From NCBI GenBank assembly GCA_947359465.1, contig OX375881.1:122833967-122897966 (forward strand): a stretch of DNA of 64,000 bases, given 5' to 3'. This DNA is from Metellina segmentata. Taxonomy: Eukaryota > Arthropoda > Arachnida > Araneae > Tetragnathidae. The notes under the pieces were generated by a model. That model was not told the origin of the DNA. It saw only the letters and a program-made list of their open reading frames with translations, and ran no database searches. Positions 23,313 through 35,100 of the stretch are shown here, one piece after another (within the stretch, counting starts at the first letter, position 1; each line of letters begins with the position of its first letter). The position numbers were made by a program, and so were the translations under genes.

Positions 23313-23754
23313 ATAGATATGCGGAAGATTTTTTCAACAAGTCCGATCTGACACCATCATCAAGAAAATTAAGTTGGAAAAATACGGACATCAAAGAACT
23401 AAATTTATTCTTTGATTTACTTTTACTTCAAGGAATAGTGTCAAAATCAGTACAAGAATGGTACTGGAGAAAAAGGCCAATTTTAAGCACTCCCTTTTTT
23501 GGACAAATCATGAGTGAGAAAAGATATAGCTTGCTAATGAAATTTCTGCATTTTGAGGATTCGGATAAATTTCACAAAAAAACGCATCCAAATCCAAAGT
23601 TAAGAAGAAAAAAAATGTTTTCATGAAATGTTGGTTCAAAAATTTAAAACCGCTTATACACCTAACCAATCTGTGGCAATAGACGAATCTTTGTTTGCTT
23701 TCAAGGGCTCGCTTGAATGGAAACAATACATTGGTGTAAAGGCGGCTGGTTCAC

Positions 23755-23955
23755 CTTAAATCTGTGGTGGCCGTCATCACGTTGGGTTGGTGTGGAAGTT
23801 TGGAGAGTGGGGTGCCAGCCCAGGTGTTGCTTCGTCATCTGACCGTGGTTCAAAATTACGAGGTGTTGTCCTCGGATCTTTCCCTTAAGAAATTGATCCC
23901 GGACCGTTGTCAATAGCCCGTCGTGTTGCTCTAGTACGTCGTTAATTACAAACTA
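23755..23955 (+). repeat. SINE-like dispersed repeat, copy 3
   Basis: Contains GGAGAGTGGGGTGCCAGCCC, CCGTGGTTCAAAATTACGAG, TTGATCCCGGACCGTTGTCA and CCGTCGTGTTGCTCTAGTAC before GTCGTTAATTA. It interrupts the piggyBac transposase just after the first catalytic Asp region. Confidence 0.6.
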
Positions 23956-24484
23956 CCATTTTTAACAGCTGTATTGACGAAGCCTTAATAAAATTTAAGG
24001 GTCGAGGGGAGCATAGTCCAATATATGCCCTTAAAACAAGCTAAACAAGATTTGAAAATGTGGCTCCTTTGTTCATCAAAATCCGGCTATGTTTTAAATT
24101 TTGAACTATATGCTGGAAAGATGAGTAATATTCCAATGTTCCCGAAAGGACTTGAATAAGATGTGGTCACGAATTTGATAAATACTCTGAAGAATAAAGG
24201 CCACGATAGATATTTTGACCGTTTTTCCTATTATTATAAATTTTTAAAAAAAAGGGACATCATGGTTGCGAGACACTGAACGTAAACAGAAAGCATTTGC
24301 TCACTAACATCAAGGCCTTAAACTTTCTGAGGAAAAAAATATATAAAGCTTTTCCAAAGCAAAACTAATTCCAACTTACTTAGCACGACGTGGATGGACA
24401 AAAAAAGTGTTTTTATGCTATTCCCAAACTCAAGAATGAAACAGGTCTTGTGCAAAGAAAGCAAAATTCTGTTAAGAAGACCCA

Positions 24485-25870
24485 GCACCTTAAAAATTAA
24501 TCCGTTTTCAAAATATTCAAGAATTTTTAAAGTGTATCTTCTTTTGCAATTTTTATGATATAAGCTTCACTTTTTTTATAATATTCCTTTAACTTAAACT
24601 AAATTTACAGATATGGAATTGAAGATACATTGAATAAAAATCTTGAAATAAAAAATAAAACCTGAAACGCTACTTAAAATATCACAAAAAACGTCACTTT
24701 ACTGCACATTTATATATTTTTTAAATATTCTACTCGTAATAACTAAAAATGCATACCTGTATTTCATAACAAGATACTATCTATCATGTAAAAAAAAATT
24801 GAAGTTAATTGATTGGAAATTAAAAAAGCCTTTGCATTTTGAATTAAAAGATAAACACAAAAAATAAAGTTGGAGAAAAAGTAGTTTAAAGTTTTAAAAT
24901 TAAAATTATGGTATAAAATTATAAAAAAAATAATTCAAATTTTTTCTATAGCTACTTTCTACATATAAGTGAAGTGTAAAACTTCCGTGGACCATAAGTG
25001 ATCCCTTCTTTTTTTAAGAGCCTATTCCTTTGTTCTGATTGCTGTTTTCACTAATTTTCGAATATTTGAAATTTAATACTTCAGCTGTTCATTCTCTGAT
25101 AGTTTTTTCAAGCATTAATTATCTGTCCACGTTAGAATCTCGGATCATAACCTAATCCCAACATATTTCTGAATAGTTGAAAGTACCCCTATAACTCGCA
25201 AACTACTTCTGATGCGGCCATTTCGACACGTTTCTTTGACACAAAATTCTCATTTGGACACTTTGACCAAATCATGTTGTATAGATTCTTTTTTGTCATG
25301 GAACTTGGAACATTCTTCTAAAAGTTAATTAGAAGCAAGGCGCTGGTATATTTAATACTTACTATTAAGTGTTTTTGCATCCCCATCCGAAAGTGAAGTT
25401 GTATATATATATATATATATATACCTTCCTACTTCTATACCTTCAGAGCTCTGTCGTTTATTTTTAGGTATAGTTAATAATAACGCATAAACCAACAGAA
25501 AAACAAACAACAGAATAACAAATATCAAAAAGAAAATCTAATCTAAACCCTTCTTTTTCTCAAATTATCGCTATAATTTACTTGTATAGCGCTAATACTG
25601 ATGTAAATAAAAAAGCCAGGATATCAGTAACAGTACGAAGAAACGTTCCATCTTCTAAGCTATTTCATTTATTCAATCGTAAATAAATATCGAGGCTCTG
25701 CAGACGTACAAATGCGGTTAGTTTCGCTTTCAAAACACTGATTGCACAGGTGTAGTCTCACAAAATTCCTTATAACTTTAAAAAAAATACAAAAATCAGT
25801 CTGATTTTCTAGGACAACATTTTAAACAGTATAAGGCAACTTTTGAAGCAAACTAATTTTTTCTGTATAT
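24485..25870. other. AT-rich insert within the piggyBac pseudogene
   Basis: About 1.35 kb separates the third-Asp block from the MGGVD block, which are normally close together. It holds a TA tract at 25401-25424 and no coding frame of note. The right edge, GTCATTTTTAAG before the resumed frame, looks a little like a splice acceptor, so an intron is possible; an unidentified insertion is more likely. Confidence 0.4.
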
Positions 25871-26331
25871 TTGTCATTTTTAAGGTGCTAGATCCTCTTA
25901 AAAGAGATAAAGTTTGCCCTATCGCTTTTATGAAGTACAATAAGTATATGGGTGGAGTGGATTTAGCTGACAAAAAGAGGAAATATTACACTACAAGAAA
26001 ATCCTCAGAATGGTGGAAAGTATTTATTTCACTTCCTTCTTAATACAGCTGTCAATAATGCGTATATTTTGCATCATTTTAGAAGCACGCCGGTCCCTGA
26101 GAGGAACAATTCTCTTTACGATTTTAAATTGGAATTAATCTCCGATATAGACAAAAAGTATTCGACTGGAAAAAGAAAAAAAAAACACATTCATTTCTTC
26201 CATCCCACACATACATAAGAGGAGCAAAATTGATGTCCGAAAAGGAAAGTGTGTTCAATGCCGAGAAAACGAAATAAAAACGTCTTCTAACAGATATGTA
26301 GTGTGCACATGGAAGTGCGAAATTTGTATTA

Positions 26332-26629
26332 TCTGAACCTATAAATTAAGCATAAGCTATTGAGCATAAACCAATGACCTTCTGTAAAAAAAAAGGATTT
26401 TTAAAGTTGAAAAAAAATACTATCTTCCATTTTCAATTTGGATGACTCGAGTCTAAAAATTGGCACCATTCACTCTTCTTCGAAAGCCCTGCAGAAGAAT
26501 GGGGAAAGACCAGTTTAATGGATCCAGGCGTCTCGTTGTGAATCCGACAACATTCTTTTCCCCAGTCCCCGTAACCACAAAACGACCTTATCGCAGCTGA
26601 CCCGCTCCCTTATTGTGAGCGAGGGGGAA
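26332..26629. other. Non-coding stretch
   Basis: Sequence downstream of the piggyBac coding region; no terminal repeat identified with confidence. Confidence 0.35.
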
Positions 26630-26797
26630 AGCACTAGCGAAATTCTACGTCGGAGCCGGTTGTCGGAAAGTAAACTAAGAGCAACTTTCTACGCCGCAGC
26701 CGGTCTTAGAGTAGCAATCGAAGAACGACTTTCTGCGACGGAGCCGGTTGAAGAACAGTCATCGGAGAGCGACTTTCTACGTTCCAGCCGGTCGAAG
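26630..26797 (+). repeat. 44-bp minisatellite, four units
   Basis: The block TTCTACG(N)CGGAGCCGGT recurs starting at 26643, 26687, 26731 and 26775, a period of exactly 44 bp, with substitutions between units. It is far more GC-rich than its surroundings. A 62-codon frame crosses it, but 44 is not a multiple of three and I do not think it is a gene. Confidence 0.75.
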
Positions 26798-26929
26798 GGT
26801 TAATATATAACATAGAAAATTGTGTTACGTAAGCTTTTGTAGCTTTCTATCGAAAGTTAGCCAATTTCTGAGATTCTACCTGCATAATAAAGGTTTTGAA
26901 AGTCTCATCTATCTTAGCATATATGCTTA

Positions 26930-27456
26930 TACACTCACTGCTAAAAGTTAAGCACGAAAGGTAAAATGCGAAAAAAAAGGACAAGTACAGCATTGATTAA
27001 CACGAAATGCGGCAGGTACAGGAAAGTAGCAAATAGGTTAATGCATGAAACAAAACAAATAATTAAATACAAAGATGAAAACAATATTGAATTTTCATAA
27101 ATACAAGGATGAAAACAATATTGAATTTTCATAAATCTTAAGATGAAGTCATATTGGAGTCATTAACAAAATGATGTCTAAATCCAAACCAAATAAACAA
27201 AACCGTCATTAATAGGGTATGTGACCACCCTCATCCTCATACAAAGTTTACAGCGTGTGGTCATGCTTTCCGTGAGGTGATCAACCACCTCAGAGTCACG
27301 TAATCGCCATTCCTCCTGTACAGCAGTTTGCAACTCTGTGAAAGTAATTGGGAGTGGGAAACGTGCGAGCAGAGCATGGCCGAGGGCATCCTAAAGATTT
27401 TGAATGGGATTACGGTCGGGCGAGTAAGCCGCCCAAACCATACGCGCAATCCCATC
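26930..27456 (-). pseudogene. Tc1-type transposon, 3' fragment
   Basis: The left edge is a terminal repeat, CACTCACTGCTAAAAGTTAAG, preceded by TA. On the minus strand 27456-27190 encodes a C-terminal transposase piece (AAYSPDRNPIQNL...DALGHAL). The catalytic Glu of the usual NPIE motif is Gln here and a stop follows two residues later. The fragment stops abruptly at 27457 against the 79-bp repeat. The same terminal repeat occurs inverted at about 47615-47634, and the piece of transposase that is missing here includes the part found beside the Polinton. Confidence 0.75.
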
Positions 27457-27457
27457 C

Positions 27458-27536
27458 CATTACTAGAATGATCGGATGGAGGGACTCAGAATTTAGCTCC
27501 GGGAAAATTACCGATACGTAATGATTCGGGAGTCCC
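27458..27536 (+). repeat. Well-conserved 79-bp repeat, copy 2
   Basis: Same length as the copy at 17595-17673, about three mismatches by eye. It directly abuts the broken end of the Tc1 fragment. Confidence 0.85.
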
Positions 27537-27619
27537 TCTTATCTCTATATAAAAAATTTATTTTTTACTGTATTTAAAAGTCGTTTATATATAATATAAA
27601 AAAATGTGACCATTTGTAA

Positions 27620-29480
27620 ATGCATAGTTTGTTTAAAAGTAATTTCAGCAATGTAAAGTTGGTATGTGTTGAAAGCTACAGTGCAAGAAGATCTAAGGAC
27701 ACAATAGCAGAGATAGCAAAATTTTGGGTGATAGCCGGAACTCACATGCGGAATCCCCAGCATTGTCAGAAAAAATTAGAGAAATTATTTCAAGAACAGA
27801 GATTTAAAAAAAAGGACATAAAACACCTAATCCAAAGACCAAATGTAATGCATTGTCTCCAAAATTAGATAATTTATTTGATATTGCCCATACCAATGCA
27901 TTTGACATAATAAAAATAGCTCAGGATAGAGATTTCTTTCTAGCTCAGCTAGAAGATGGAAGACGAGGATCAATGATTGGTGTTGACAGAAATCTTTTTC
28001 AGAAAAATATGCTTGCTGACTTTAAAAAAATATATAGTCTCCTTAATAAAAGATTACAGAACATGAAAGATTCGCAGGAAGCGACATTGGATTTGATAAC
28101 TACTCAGATGAAGTTGAAGATGAAAATGATACTGAAAAGGCAGTATAATTATTTGAAGATGAAAGAGCAACACCAGGTCCTGGTCCATCAAAACCTAAGA
28201 AAGGACGTTACAACATCATAACGCCAGAATTAACAGCAACTCTTGATATGACAAAAGTATCTGACAGAAAAACTATGTTTGTAGTTGCATAAGCTGCCAA
28301 GAGTTTGGACATCGACATGAGAGATATCAGCCTGAGCAGAAGTTCACTTCGGCGACAGATAATCAGAAATAGAATTGAACAATCCGACAAAATAAAAGCA
28401 CAGCTACATACAAATGCTCCCCTGATTGTTCACTGGGGTGGAAAACTGTTACTAGAATTAACTTTAACCACCAAAGAGAAAATAGACAGACTACCAGTTC
28501 TAGGGTCTGGAAACGAGGTTTCTCAGTTAATCTCAGTTACAAAACTTCCTTCTGCAACAGGCGAAGCACAAGTCCATGCAGTTTACGAAGCTCTGAAAGA
28601 ATAGGATATTGCTGATAAAAAATATTTGGAATGAGCTTTGATACAGCATCCGCAAATAGTGGAAAGGATAAAGGTATTTGTGCTCTTTTAGAAAAAAAAT
28701 TGTGGAGGAAACTTTTTTTCTTTTGCCTGCCAATCATCATATAATGGAGCTTATCATTGATAAATTATTTCATATGTTTTTAGGAACTTCTTCATGTCCA
28801 TAAGTACCTTTATTCAAACGTTTCCAAGATTTTTAGGAATTCCTAGATCGAGACAAATTTGAAGAAGGTGTGAAAGATAATATTTTATCCCTTGTGCAAG
28901 ATGTAAAACATGATATCTTAAAGTTTGCTGCTAGACAAGAATTTTATCAACTTTAACAAGAGATGAGTATCGAGAATTTCTCGAACTTGTTATTTTTCTT
29001 TGAGGGACACCTTCAGAGGAATTCATTTTAATCATTTAGAAGCAATGCACCATGCTCGTTGGGTGTCTAAGGTGATGTATTTTTTGAATATATATATCTT
29101 TAAATCCCAATTCAAGCTAACAAAAAAGGAAGAAAATGGTCTTTGCGATGTTTGTGTTGCCATAGTCAGTGTATTTTAAAGCTTGGATGACTGCTTCAGT
29201 TGCAGAAACCTCACCCTATAATGATTTTCAATTGATGAATAATTTGTTATATTCAAAGATACATCAAGCTATTACAAAATCTGTATTGATGAAATTCGCA
29301 AAACATCTGGTATTTGTCCGAAGATCTTTCTGCACTGTTCCTTTTCGATAGTCACATACCTATTTTAACAAAAAAAAAAGAATGGTTGAAGCCTTAATAA
29401 ATCAAAAAGGCACGAAGAGTCCTGAGAACCTTTTCGTTGCCTCCCTTGAACTTTTCATGAAAAGAAGTTTAAAGAATTTG
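27620..29480 (+). pseudogene. Decayed transposase-like gene of a widespread invertebrate family
   Basis: Fragments in three frames follow one another: SKDTIAEIAKFW (27690-27730), LDNLFDIAHTNAFDIIK (27860-27910), APLIVHWGGKLL and KIDRLPVLGSG (28410-28510), SATGEAQVHAVYEAL (28550-28600), a degenerate FDTASANSG-like stretch near 28630, TRDEYREFLELVIF (28960-29000), ARWVSKVMYFLNIYIF (29055-29100), FKAWMTASVAETSPYNDFQLM (29170-29240) and LSEDLSALFLFDSHIPIL (29320-29370). I recall this order from uncharacterised transposase-like proteins of aphids and spiders. Stops and frameshifts are frequent. The superfamily is unclear; hAT-like is only a guess. Confidence 0.5.
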
Positions 29481-30064
29481 TTACCAGTCTTTCGAGCTGT
29501 TCAAAGAAATGAATATACCACATGGATTCCTCCATGTAGACCCTGAACACTAGAAAACTAATTCTGATTACTGCAATACCTTTAAATGTGTACAGGCTAT
29601 AAATGTAGTAAATGTTCATGCCGAGAGAGGCATTGTTTTGGTTAAAGAATACAGAGTGAACCTCAGTTTCAGGTTTTGATGAAAGTTGTGGATGACAATC
29701 GAATAGCCTATCTTGATATATAGTAGGAAGGACTTAACAAATTAAATTCATAACTATATTTAAATTAAAATTAGTATTTAACTTTATATATGTATAGATG
29801 TATGCATTTGTATTAAATAAAATTTAATTGATCAATTTAATATTAAAATTCTATCATTTTGGTAACACTGAGTCACGAGTCAGTATTAACACAATTTAGC
29901 GTGCAATCGTAAAATTTCAATAGCCTTGAGCTACTTTTAAATATTTTTTTTTCCCATTCAAACTTTCCCAACTTTGTTTTGTATTGTAAAGGAACAAATT
30001 TAGAGGGTAAGACTGAAAAAAATAAAAGAAGGTTTAAATCGGCATTTTTTGGACCACCCTAATG
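29481..30064. other. AT-rich non-coding stretch
   Basis: Possibly the 3' part of the decayed gene to its left. No terminal repeat recognised. Confidence 0.35.
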
Positions 30065-30187
30065 TCACACGTGTGGAGGTTGCACTTCCATTCCGCTTCG
30101 CGCTGCAACATCAATATATCGCAATAACACTTTGGCCGTCGGCCACAGGTCTTCGGATAACTGTTTGCCTTGTTTGGAATTGTTTAC
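30065..30187 (-). pseudogene. Tc1 transposase fragment, downstream part, left of the Polinton
   Basis: On the minus strand the bases next to the Polinton encode KQFQTRQTVIRRPVADG, the linker after the first helix-turn-helix of a Tc1 transposase, then break frame near 30120 and stop matching near 30065. The upstream part of the same protein lies on the other side of the Polinton (47234-47400) in the same frame, and the 6-bp target duplication falls inside the codons between them. Confidence 0.8.
30182..30187. repeat. Polinton target duplication GTTTAC (left)
   Basis: GTTTAC precedes the terminal AGTAG; the same six bases follow the right end at 47234-47239. One copy belongs to the interrupted Tc1 transposase frame. 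Confidence 0.92.
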
Positions 30188-30262
30188 AGTAGTATTCCCT
30201 TGATGGCACCTGTATAGACATTTGAAACCCTTGATGGCAGCTGTATAGACATTTGTCCTTTA
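30188..30262 (+). repeat. Polinton left terminal repeat, truncated
   Basis: It consists of two full about 30-bp units, CCCTTGATGGCACCTGTATA and CCCTTGATGGCAGCTGTATA, each followed by GACATTTG. A third unit decays at about 30255, where the sequence joins DNA polymerase B codons. The right terminal repeat (47144-47233) has three units, so the left one seems cut back by the deletion that removed the front of the polymerase gene. Confidence 0.85.
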
Positions 30263-30278
30263 ATGGAAAAATTTTAAT

Positions 30279-31011
30279 GAATCCTCGAAAACAAGTAAAC
30301 ACAAAAGCTGCATTAAATGCTAAAGAGTGTAAAAAATATCTAGCTAACCCTCTTCTTGAACATTTTGAATCGGTCAATGAAGACTTTGCCATTTTTAAAC
30401 TAAAAAAAGCAAACTTACTTCTTAATAAACCAATTTTCATAGGGTATACTGTGCTTGAGCTCGCTAAGCTCCACATGTATCGTTTGTTCTATAATTGTTT
30501 CAAAAGCATTTATCAAAACAATTGTCATTTGCTTTATTCTGACACAGATTCCCTATACTTACAAATTTATACGGAGGATGTCTATCAAGACTTGAAACAT
30601 ACTTTTTCTGGTATCATGGATACTAGCAATTTTTCAAAACGTCATTTTTTGTTCTCAGAAGAGAATAAAGGGAAATTAGGACTGTTAAAGTCCGAAACGC
30701 AAGATGAACCAATTGACGAGTTTGTAGGTCTTAGATGTAAACTCTATAGTTATACCTGTAAGGGTATAAGTAAGAAAAAAGCGAAAGGAGTTAAAAGCGC
30801 AGTACTAAAAAATGTAACACACGAAACTTATAAAGATGTACTATTGAAATCGAAAATCTTACGTTACGAACAATGTTCTATTCAAAGCAAGAAACATGTG
30901 TTGAGAACTGTTCTACAGAACAAAGTTTCGCTTTCAAATTTCTATGATAAGAAATATTTACTCGAGGATGGAATTAATTCGAAATCGTATGGTCATTATT
31001 CTCAATCGTAG
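30279..31011 (+). pseudogene. polB: Protein-primed DNA polymerase B, C-terminal remnant
   Basis: About 245 residues remain of an enzyme normally of 1000 or more. The exonuclease domain, the TPR regions, motif A and most of motif B are missing. The remaining part has NKPIFIGYTVLELAKLHMY followed by motif C with the catalytic aspartates, YSDTDS (residues 95-100 counting from an ATG at 30253), then the thumb. An ATG at 30253 or 30279 could start the frame, but the former lies in terminal-repeat sequence. The deletion joins the left terminus straight to the middle of the gene, so this copy cannot replicate its own DNA. Partial copies of its last codons recur downstream. Confidence 0.9.
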
Positions 31012-31370
31012 TTATATTACCTGAAAAGTATATATTGTTTTAAATGCATGTTTAAATTTGTCAATGTTATCAATTTTGAAAATGTTTAGAAAATTGTAAG
31101 GACATGTTGTATTGATATATTATTTTATACCATGCTTTCAGGTTTCTATAATAAAAAATTTTGTTTGAGAACAGAATTCATTTGAAATCGTAGATATATT
31201 ACCTGGAAAGTATATTAAATCTTGCTGATGTTATATTCAATTGACATCCCTCGGGATTCTCAAAAATGCCATTGTCAATCAGTAAACTTTCAGTAAACTT
31301 GTAACAAGTATTTTTGTTTATTGAATACTTCCACATTTAAAGGTACTTATTAAAATTTACAGACTACACG
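31012..31370 (+). repeat. Degenerate tandem copy of the polB 3' end
   Basis: The end of polB (TTTACTCGAGGATGGAATTAA at 30957, then TCGTAGTTATATTACCTGAA) recurs at about 31160 (GAGAACAGAATTCATTTGAA, then TCGTAGATATATTACCTGGA). The same block appears three more times at 38120-38580 on the far side of the BEL element. Confidence 0.7.
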
Positions 31371-31646
31371 GTGTATGCCAATTTGATGGCGTGTAAAGGA
31401 ACCATTCATCCGAAAGAATACGTATTTGAACACTGTAAATCGGGTCAAGTATATGTGCTGAGGGCAAGTGATCGTTCTTGCAATCGGTCACGTTTGCGTT
31501 GTGAGATAACGGATGCAGTCGACAGATTCTGGTCTTTGTTAAGAATACCACCAAAGGCTGGAGCCAATGTTAGAGAGTTCGATATTGATGATATTGGATT
31601 TGAGTTAAAAGTGTTTTACGAAGATTATTTAAAAATGTGGGATGGA

Positions 31647-32027
31647 TGTTGTGACTTTGAGTTAAATTAAAAGGAGCAGGTGTGGTAGAAGCAATTTGTA
31701 AAGCCAGAGCACTAAACAGTAGTTATTGATAAAATCAAATAATTAAAATTTTTTTAGAAAAAGAACGGCTTTTGTGAAATTTCATGTAAAACGTATGAAC
31801 AAGACTTGAAACCATTGCATCCTCTACAAATGAACAAAATAGCTCTCTTTCATTTCTTGTGTGTAAATATGCTTTTTTATGCTGTTGTGAAAACTGCGTA
31901 GTTAGTTACCGTTAGAATAAAAGGATTCTATAAAAGTATGTGTAGCTTCTTTCTCTTGGAGACGAGCTTGGGGAGTGTGTTTTATTAGCCGGTGGCTAAT
32001 TTAGATGAATAGGTGTTATTTCTAACA
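31647..32027 (+). repeat. BEL/Pao 5' LTR
   Basis: 381 bp. It contains ATTCTATAAAAGTATGTG near 31930, a plausible TATA box with transcription starting shortly downstream. The 3' LTR has G in place of one A in this motif. Confidence 0.92.
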
Positions 32028-32196
32028 TTTTGTGGCGTCCGCGACAGGATTCCCTTTGTTTGTCTCAGTAGAGTTTTGTTTTGAGTTTGGGAATAGTTTA
32101 AGTGAAAGTTTCAAAATTTTAGATATGTTTCTATTGTCAGTATTAAGTCTTTAGTTTTAGGTAGAAACATTTTTACAAACTTTCATAATAATTATA

Positions 32197-35100
32197 ATGG
32201 AATCCCTTAAACTTAAAAGAACGGGACTGCGTAGTTCCTTCACAAAGACAACTAATTTTCTTGAAGCTGAGTTATTGAAGGATCAGTGCGATTTAGATGC
32301 AATAACTGACAAGTTTTGTAAATTGCAGAATGTTAATTCAGAATTACATGCCCTAGATGAAAAAATTCTGGATTTATTAACTGAAGGGGGAGAAGCCAGG
32401 GAAGACGCAGTTGTGAAGGAAGTCAAAGGCCAGGAAGTTTATTCAGATAAATTCATTACTCTGTCTCGTCGAATAAATATTAAGTCAAGCGTTTTAGATG
32501 AATTAAACGTAGAGACGAGATCAGAAAATGGCAGTAATGTTTCTTGTAACAAAACAAAAACGTATAAACTCCCCAAAATCGAGTTAAAGAAATTCGATGG
32601 TCTTTTGATTAACTGGCTTCCATTCTGGTCCCAATTTCAAAAAATCCATGAGGATACTCATATACATGAGAGTGACAAGTTTTCTTACTTAATTCAAAGT
32701 ATGAAAGAGGGGTCAAGGCAAGAGAATTTATTGATAGTTATCCAGTTACCTCAGCTAACTATGATAAGGCTATTGTTGCACTCCAAGAGCGTTTTGGTAA
32801 ACCTGAGCTTTTAATAGAGGTTTATGTAAGGGAACTTATTAAGTTAATTATTTCTAATGTTAAAGCGGATTCAAGAGATAAGTTACCCCTTGATAGGCTT
32901 TTTGATAAGTTGGAGGCTCAATTGAGGGCTTTGTATTCACTTGGCTTAAATGCGGGTGATAATTCAGCATGGTTGTACCCAGTGGTGGAATCCTGTCTCA
33001 CCGAAGATGTATTAAGGGCTTGGCAGAGAAGTTTGTATTTTAACCAGCCACAAGAAACCCCGAGTCTCTGCGCAAGGTCTTCACCTGAATCTTCGCGCCT
33101 AACAAACTTGATGAACTTTTTAAAATCCGAAGTGCAAGGTGAGGAAAGGTTGAAATTGGCTCGTAGTGGTTTTGGGGGCAATGGTCGAAATGAGGGTTAC
33201 CAAGAAAAGCCAAAGTGTGAATGTAGGGGTAAATTTAAGTTTAAAAATCAAGCTAATTTTCCCACTGCCGGTGGATTTCTTACCACAAAAGATAGCTTCT
33301 GTATTTTTTGCAATAAAGCTCATGATAGTAAGAATTGTTACGAAGCCCGTCTGTTGCCTCTTGAAGAGAAAATTGCTAAAATTAAAGATAAGAAATGTTG
33401 TTTCAAATGCTTAGCACCAAATCATATAGCCAAATTTTGTAAACAATTTATACGTTGCTATGCTTGTGGTAAGGCGCATTGCATTTCTATATGCCCAGAA
33501 ATGCATTGCAAAAATCCACCGCCAGCACCAGAAACTCCTCAGGTAATAGACGTGCAAACAACTACCGCTGGACAGACGTGCACCTCAGAAGTGGCCTTAA
33601 TGACATTAAGGGTTAAGGTAGTCGGCGCTAATCAGTCTAGGATTTGTAGAGTGATGCTTGATTGCGGCTCACAAAAATCGTATATTTCAAAATCGTTGGT
33701 TTTTGAACTGGGTTTGCACATTGTTTCCAAAGAGACTTTGTCTCACACTTTATTCGGGGGAGCCCAAACTGGATCGAAATCGCATAATAAATATCGGGTT
33801 AAATTATCTTCATTGAGTAAAAATAAATGTGAAGATTTAGAATTAGATTTTTTGGAACAGGATGTAATTTGTGGCAATATACCGTGCATTCCTAAAGGTC
33901 CTATTGTAAGGGAATTAAAGCGAAACAACATTTGGTTGTCAGATATGGGATCAGATTGTCCAAAGATAGAAATGCTCATCGGAAGTGATGTTTATGGGAA
34001 AATTCTCACTGGGCTTGTAAAGCAACTAAATGGAGGATTAACCGCGATTTGTACAAAATTGGGTTGGGCAGTTTGTGGCACTTTGGAGAGTTATTCGGAT
34101 AATAAAACTGCAAGCACCTCACTTTTGTGTACAAATTTAGCAGTCAGGGATATGAAAATCTCTGATTTTTGGAATTTGGAGACAGTTGGTATACTGGATA
34201 GTCAACAGGGTTTAACTAAAAAGGCTGAAGAGGAAATGGCCTGGGAACAATTTTTGCACTCTCTCTCTAGAAGCCATGAGGGTCGTTATTGTGTGGGCTT
34301 GCCTTGGTTAGGACAGAATGTGGAGTTGCCTTCAAATCGTCATGTAGTCGAAAAGAGACTATTTAGTGTCACCAGAAAATTAGAATCACTCGGTAAGTAT
34401 GATGATTACAGTAAAATTTTTGAAGAATGGAGGGATGAGGGTATTATTGAGGAGGTGCCGGATAGTGAACTTGATATAGAGGGATACTACTTGCCCCATC
34501 ATCCCGTATTTAAACCAGATAGTTTAACTACAAAAATAAGGCCGATTATTGATGACAGTTGTAAAGTTGGCAGATCACCCTCACTTAATGATTGTTTATT
34601 TAAAGGGCCGAACTTAATTGAAGAGATCCCTTCAGTTTTGTTAAGATTTCGAGAAAAGTGTATAGGGGTTACGTCTGATATTAAGCCCGCCTTTTTACAT
34701 ATATAAATAAGAAAAGAAGATAGGGATTATTTGAGGTTCCTATGGTGGGAGAGGAATAGTGTTGTAAAGGTTTTCCGCCATTCAAGGGTCGTATTTGGAG
34801 TAACTTCCAGTCCGTTTCTGTTGGGAGCGGTTATTACATATCATTTGTCCCAGCTCTCGGATGAAGAGAGAGTAACGGCTCAAAAGTTAGCTCGATCCCT
34901 ATATGTCGATAACTGTGTCACCTCTGTTGATAATGAAATTGAACTTGAGAATTTCATAGAAAATTCTACAAATATTCTAGCTAGTGCAAAGATGGATTTG
35001 AGGATGTGGATGAGTGGGCCAATAAAGGAGAATGTAGACTTAAGGATAAAAGATTTAAATTCAGAAACTGTAGACGACACACAGTCGGTTTTAGGGGTTT

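Larger units (their letters stand above)
22513..26331 (+). pseudogene. piggyBac transposase, decayed and interrupted
   Basis: The start at 22513 opens an acidic N-terminus (MDSGSDYSDREDL...). Later fragments follow the family order: SDLTPSSRKLSW and YWRKRPILSTPFFG (23340-23500), MKFLHFEDSDKF, a first catalytic Asp in VAIDESLFAFKG (23675-23710), CSSKSGYVLNFELYAGK (24070-24120), CGTLNVNRKHL (24270-24300), a third-Asp region TWMDKKSVFML (24390-24420), CPIAFMKYNKYMGGVDLAD (25915-25970), and a Cys-rich tail CVQCRENE...CTWKCEIC (26245-26330). Frameshifts lie near 22640 and 23620, there are several stops, and there are three insertions (22811-23312, about 23755-23955, about 24485-25870). It cannot make a protein. 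Confidence 0.85.
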
